From Pseudomonas hormoni (GTDB lineage Bacteria; Pseudomonadota; Gammaproteobacteria; Pseudomonadales; Pseudomonadaceae): a DNA stretch of 64,000 nt. The notes below the pieces were generated by a model. It had not been told where the DNA came from. It saw only the letters and a program-made list of their open reading frames with translations, and did no database searches. Made by a program: the position numbers and the translations under genes. Where the stretch lies: contig NZ_CP075566.1 of assembly GCF_018502625.1 (NCBI RefSeq), positions 4,140,001 to 4,204,000 on the forward strand. The letters run 5' to 3'. Shown here piece after piece: positions 63,085 to 64,000 of this stretch. Positions within the stretch are counted from its first letter, which is position 1, and each line of letters opens with the position of its first letter.

Positions 63085-63110
63085 ATTCATCCTCTTGGAA
63101 GAGGATGAAT
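63085..63110. promoter_or_regulatory. 26-bp inverted repeat over the nuclease ribosome site
   Basis: ATTCATCCTCTT-GG-AAGAGGATGAAT in two perfect 12-bp arms, starting 2 bp before the ATG at 63082 and covering the AGAGGA ribosome site. It could be an operator or an mRNA hairpin that hides the ribosome site. Confidence 0.6.
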
Positions 63111-63260
63111 CCTACCAAAGAAAGAGAAACCTCCTACAGAATCAGCGGAAAAAGCTCTGGATTCTCATTTGTTAACGAGGAACTACAACTCCCTCGCTGT
63201 CATATCACCTTAACATCACCCTGACATCATCCCGCATTTACCCGGTGCGATGATTCAGTT

Positions 63261-64000
63261 ATGAACGCAGAACACTTCACTTTCATGCATCCCAAGCTGC
63301 CAAAAGACCACAAGTGCGCCGGTGATTTATGCAATGAAGCGCCTGCGATCAGCCTGGATAGCACCAACACCCTGGTGATGGAAATTTTCACTGCGCAGCG
63401 CGATGTCGTGTGCCTGGCGGTGGTGGAGGACTCGCGCCCGGTAGGCTTGATAAACCGCAACATTTTCTTGTCGCAAATGAGCAAACCGTTTCACCGTGAG
63501 CTGTATGACAAGAAAAGCTGCATCGCTTTTATGGATAAGGAACCGTTGATCGTCGATGCCGAGATGAGCATCGAAGAATTGACGTTCAAGACGGTGGAGT
63601 ATGGTGAGAAGGCCCTCGCCGACGGCTTCATTGTGACGAGAAACGGCAGCTTCGCCGGTTTGGGAAATGGCTTGCAGCTGATGGCGGTGGTGGCGGCCAT
63701 GCAAGCTGAAAAGAACCGCCAGATGATGCAGAGCATTGAATACGCGAGTGTCATTCAACGCGCGATGCTTCGGGCTTCTCGTGATGCCTTGGCGTTGACG
63801 CTGGATGACGCGACATTGCTGTGGGAGCCACGCGATGTTGTCGGCGGCGACTTTTATCATTTCTGTGCCTACCCGACCGGATGGTTTGGGGCGATTGCAG
63901 ACTGCACCGGTCACGGCGTGCCAGGCGCCTTCATGACGTTGATCGCCTCCTCTTCATTAACCCAGGCGCTGACCCAGATAGGCCCGAGCGATCCTGGGCA
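63261..64000 (+). CDS. CBS-domain SpoIIE/PP2C-type protein phosphatase (3' end outside window)
   Basis: 246 residues visible from the ATG at 63261; the frame runs off the window. The N-terminal part (about 30-140) resembles CBS-pair regions (SLDSTNTLVMEIFTAQRDVV, EDSRPVGLINRNIFLSQMSK, DGFIVTRNGSFAGLGNG). A helical linker follows (AAMQAEKNRQMMQSIEYASV). The PP2C/SpoIIE catalytic start LLWEPRDVVGGDFYHF and IADCTGHGVPGAFMTLIA carries the metal-binding Asp residues. This resembles SiaA-type phosphatases that switch partner anti-sigma-antagonist-like proteins. Partner genes would lie downstream, outside the window. Confidence 0.85.
   Translation, partial: MNAEHFTFMHPKLPKDHKCAGDLCNEAPAISLDSTNTLVMEIFTAQRDVVCLAVVEDSRPVGLINRNIFLSQMSKPFHRELYDKKSCIAFMDKEPLIVDAEMSIEELTFKTVEYGEKALADGFIVTRNGSFAGLGNGLQLMAVVAAMQAEKNRQMMQSIEYASVIQRAMLRASRDALALTLDDATLLWEPRDVVGGDFYHFCAYPTGWFGAIADCTGHGVPGAFMTLIASSSLTQALTQIGPSDPG

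Larger units (their letters stand above)
62250..63220. repeat. 12-bp direct repeats flanking the nuclease gene
   Basis: CTTAACATCACC occurs at 62250-62261 and again at 63209-63220. The two copies bracket the nuclease gene and its upstream dyad, 959 bp apart. The right copy lies in front of the phosphatase gene. Confidence 0.5.

Overview
The window looks like a chromosomal segment of a fluorescent-group Pseudomonas. It is GC-rich. It carries oprH-phoP-phoQ, rstAB-like, pcpS, flgBCDE/cheRV/flgAMN, amrZ, rsmA next to tRNA-Ser/tRNA-Arg, lysC and alaS, the complete ast/aru arginine-succinyltransferase operon, aotJQMOP-argR and acsA. The families and their local order resemble P. aeruginosa PA0887-PA0906 and PA1156-PA1180, recalled from knowledge and not searched here. 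Twelve palindromic REP-type loci of several sequence classes sit between genes, which is also typical of this group.

Layout. 0-8 kb: an AraC-family fragment, then oprH-phoPQ (minus), a dienelactone hydrolase, the phosphopantetheinyl transferase pcpS and an RstAB-like two-component pair. 7.5-11.2 kb: a long regulatory region (DnaA-box-like sites, a promoter, paired NrdR boxes) and nrdA. 11.4-19.3 kb: flagellar and chemotaxis genes with readable sigma-54 and sigma-28 promoters (flgBCDE, cheR, cheV, flgA, flgM, flgN, flgZ). 19.3-24.8 kb: an MFS carrier, a glutamine-synthetase-like enzyme, a cytosolic histidine kinase overlapping a REC-TPR regulator, and tRNA-Arg(CCT). 24.9-28.3 kb: two tiny membrane-protein genes behind a sigma-54 promoter, amrZ and mgtE. 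28.3-35.8 kb: a small exported protein, two tRNA-Arg(ACG), tRNA-Ser(GCT), rsmA, lysC, alaS, a threonine aldolase, and an FMN riboswitch in front of a lumazine synthase. 35.9-43.8 kb: the arginine succinyltransferase operon. 44.0-48.8 kb: a 1572-residue LRR/dermonecrotic-toxin-like protein placed between the arginine operon and its regulator argR. 48.8-54.3 kb: argR and the arginine/ornithine ABC transporter. 54.7-55.8 kb: an IS110-family element. 56-61 kb: acsA, two small exported proteins and nrdB. 61-64 kb: an accessory patch (BRO-N protein, EVE-like/HNH endonuclease) and the start of a CBS/SpoIIE-type phosphatase.

How the genes work together. ArgR, the Aot transporter and the Ast enzymes form one arginine uptake and breakdown module; TGTCGC-N8-AA ArgR-type sites are visible before both astC and aotJ. 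The flagellar block shows the expected class II (flgA, sigma-54), class III (flgB, sigma-54) and class IV (flgM, and weakly cheV, sigma-28) promoters. OprH-PhoPQ and the separate MgtE suggest magnesium responsiveness. The two subunits of class Ia ribonucleotide reductase, usually neighbours, lie about 48.5 kb apart.

Most striking signals. The IS110 element has a non-coding left end that folds as a bridge RNA, and all four guide segments can be read: two match the REP target it sits in and two match its own ends. Other notable signals are the duplicated-module LRR protein lacking the usual C-terminal ligase domain, the sigma-54 small-protein dicistron with twin palindromes 31 bp apart at enhancer distance, an overlapping sigma-54/sigma-28 divergent promoter that predicts a leaderless flgA mRNA, and an HNH nuclease cassette bounded by a 12-bp direct repeat.
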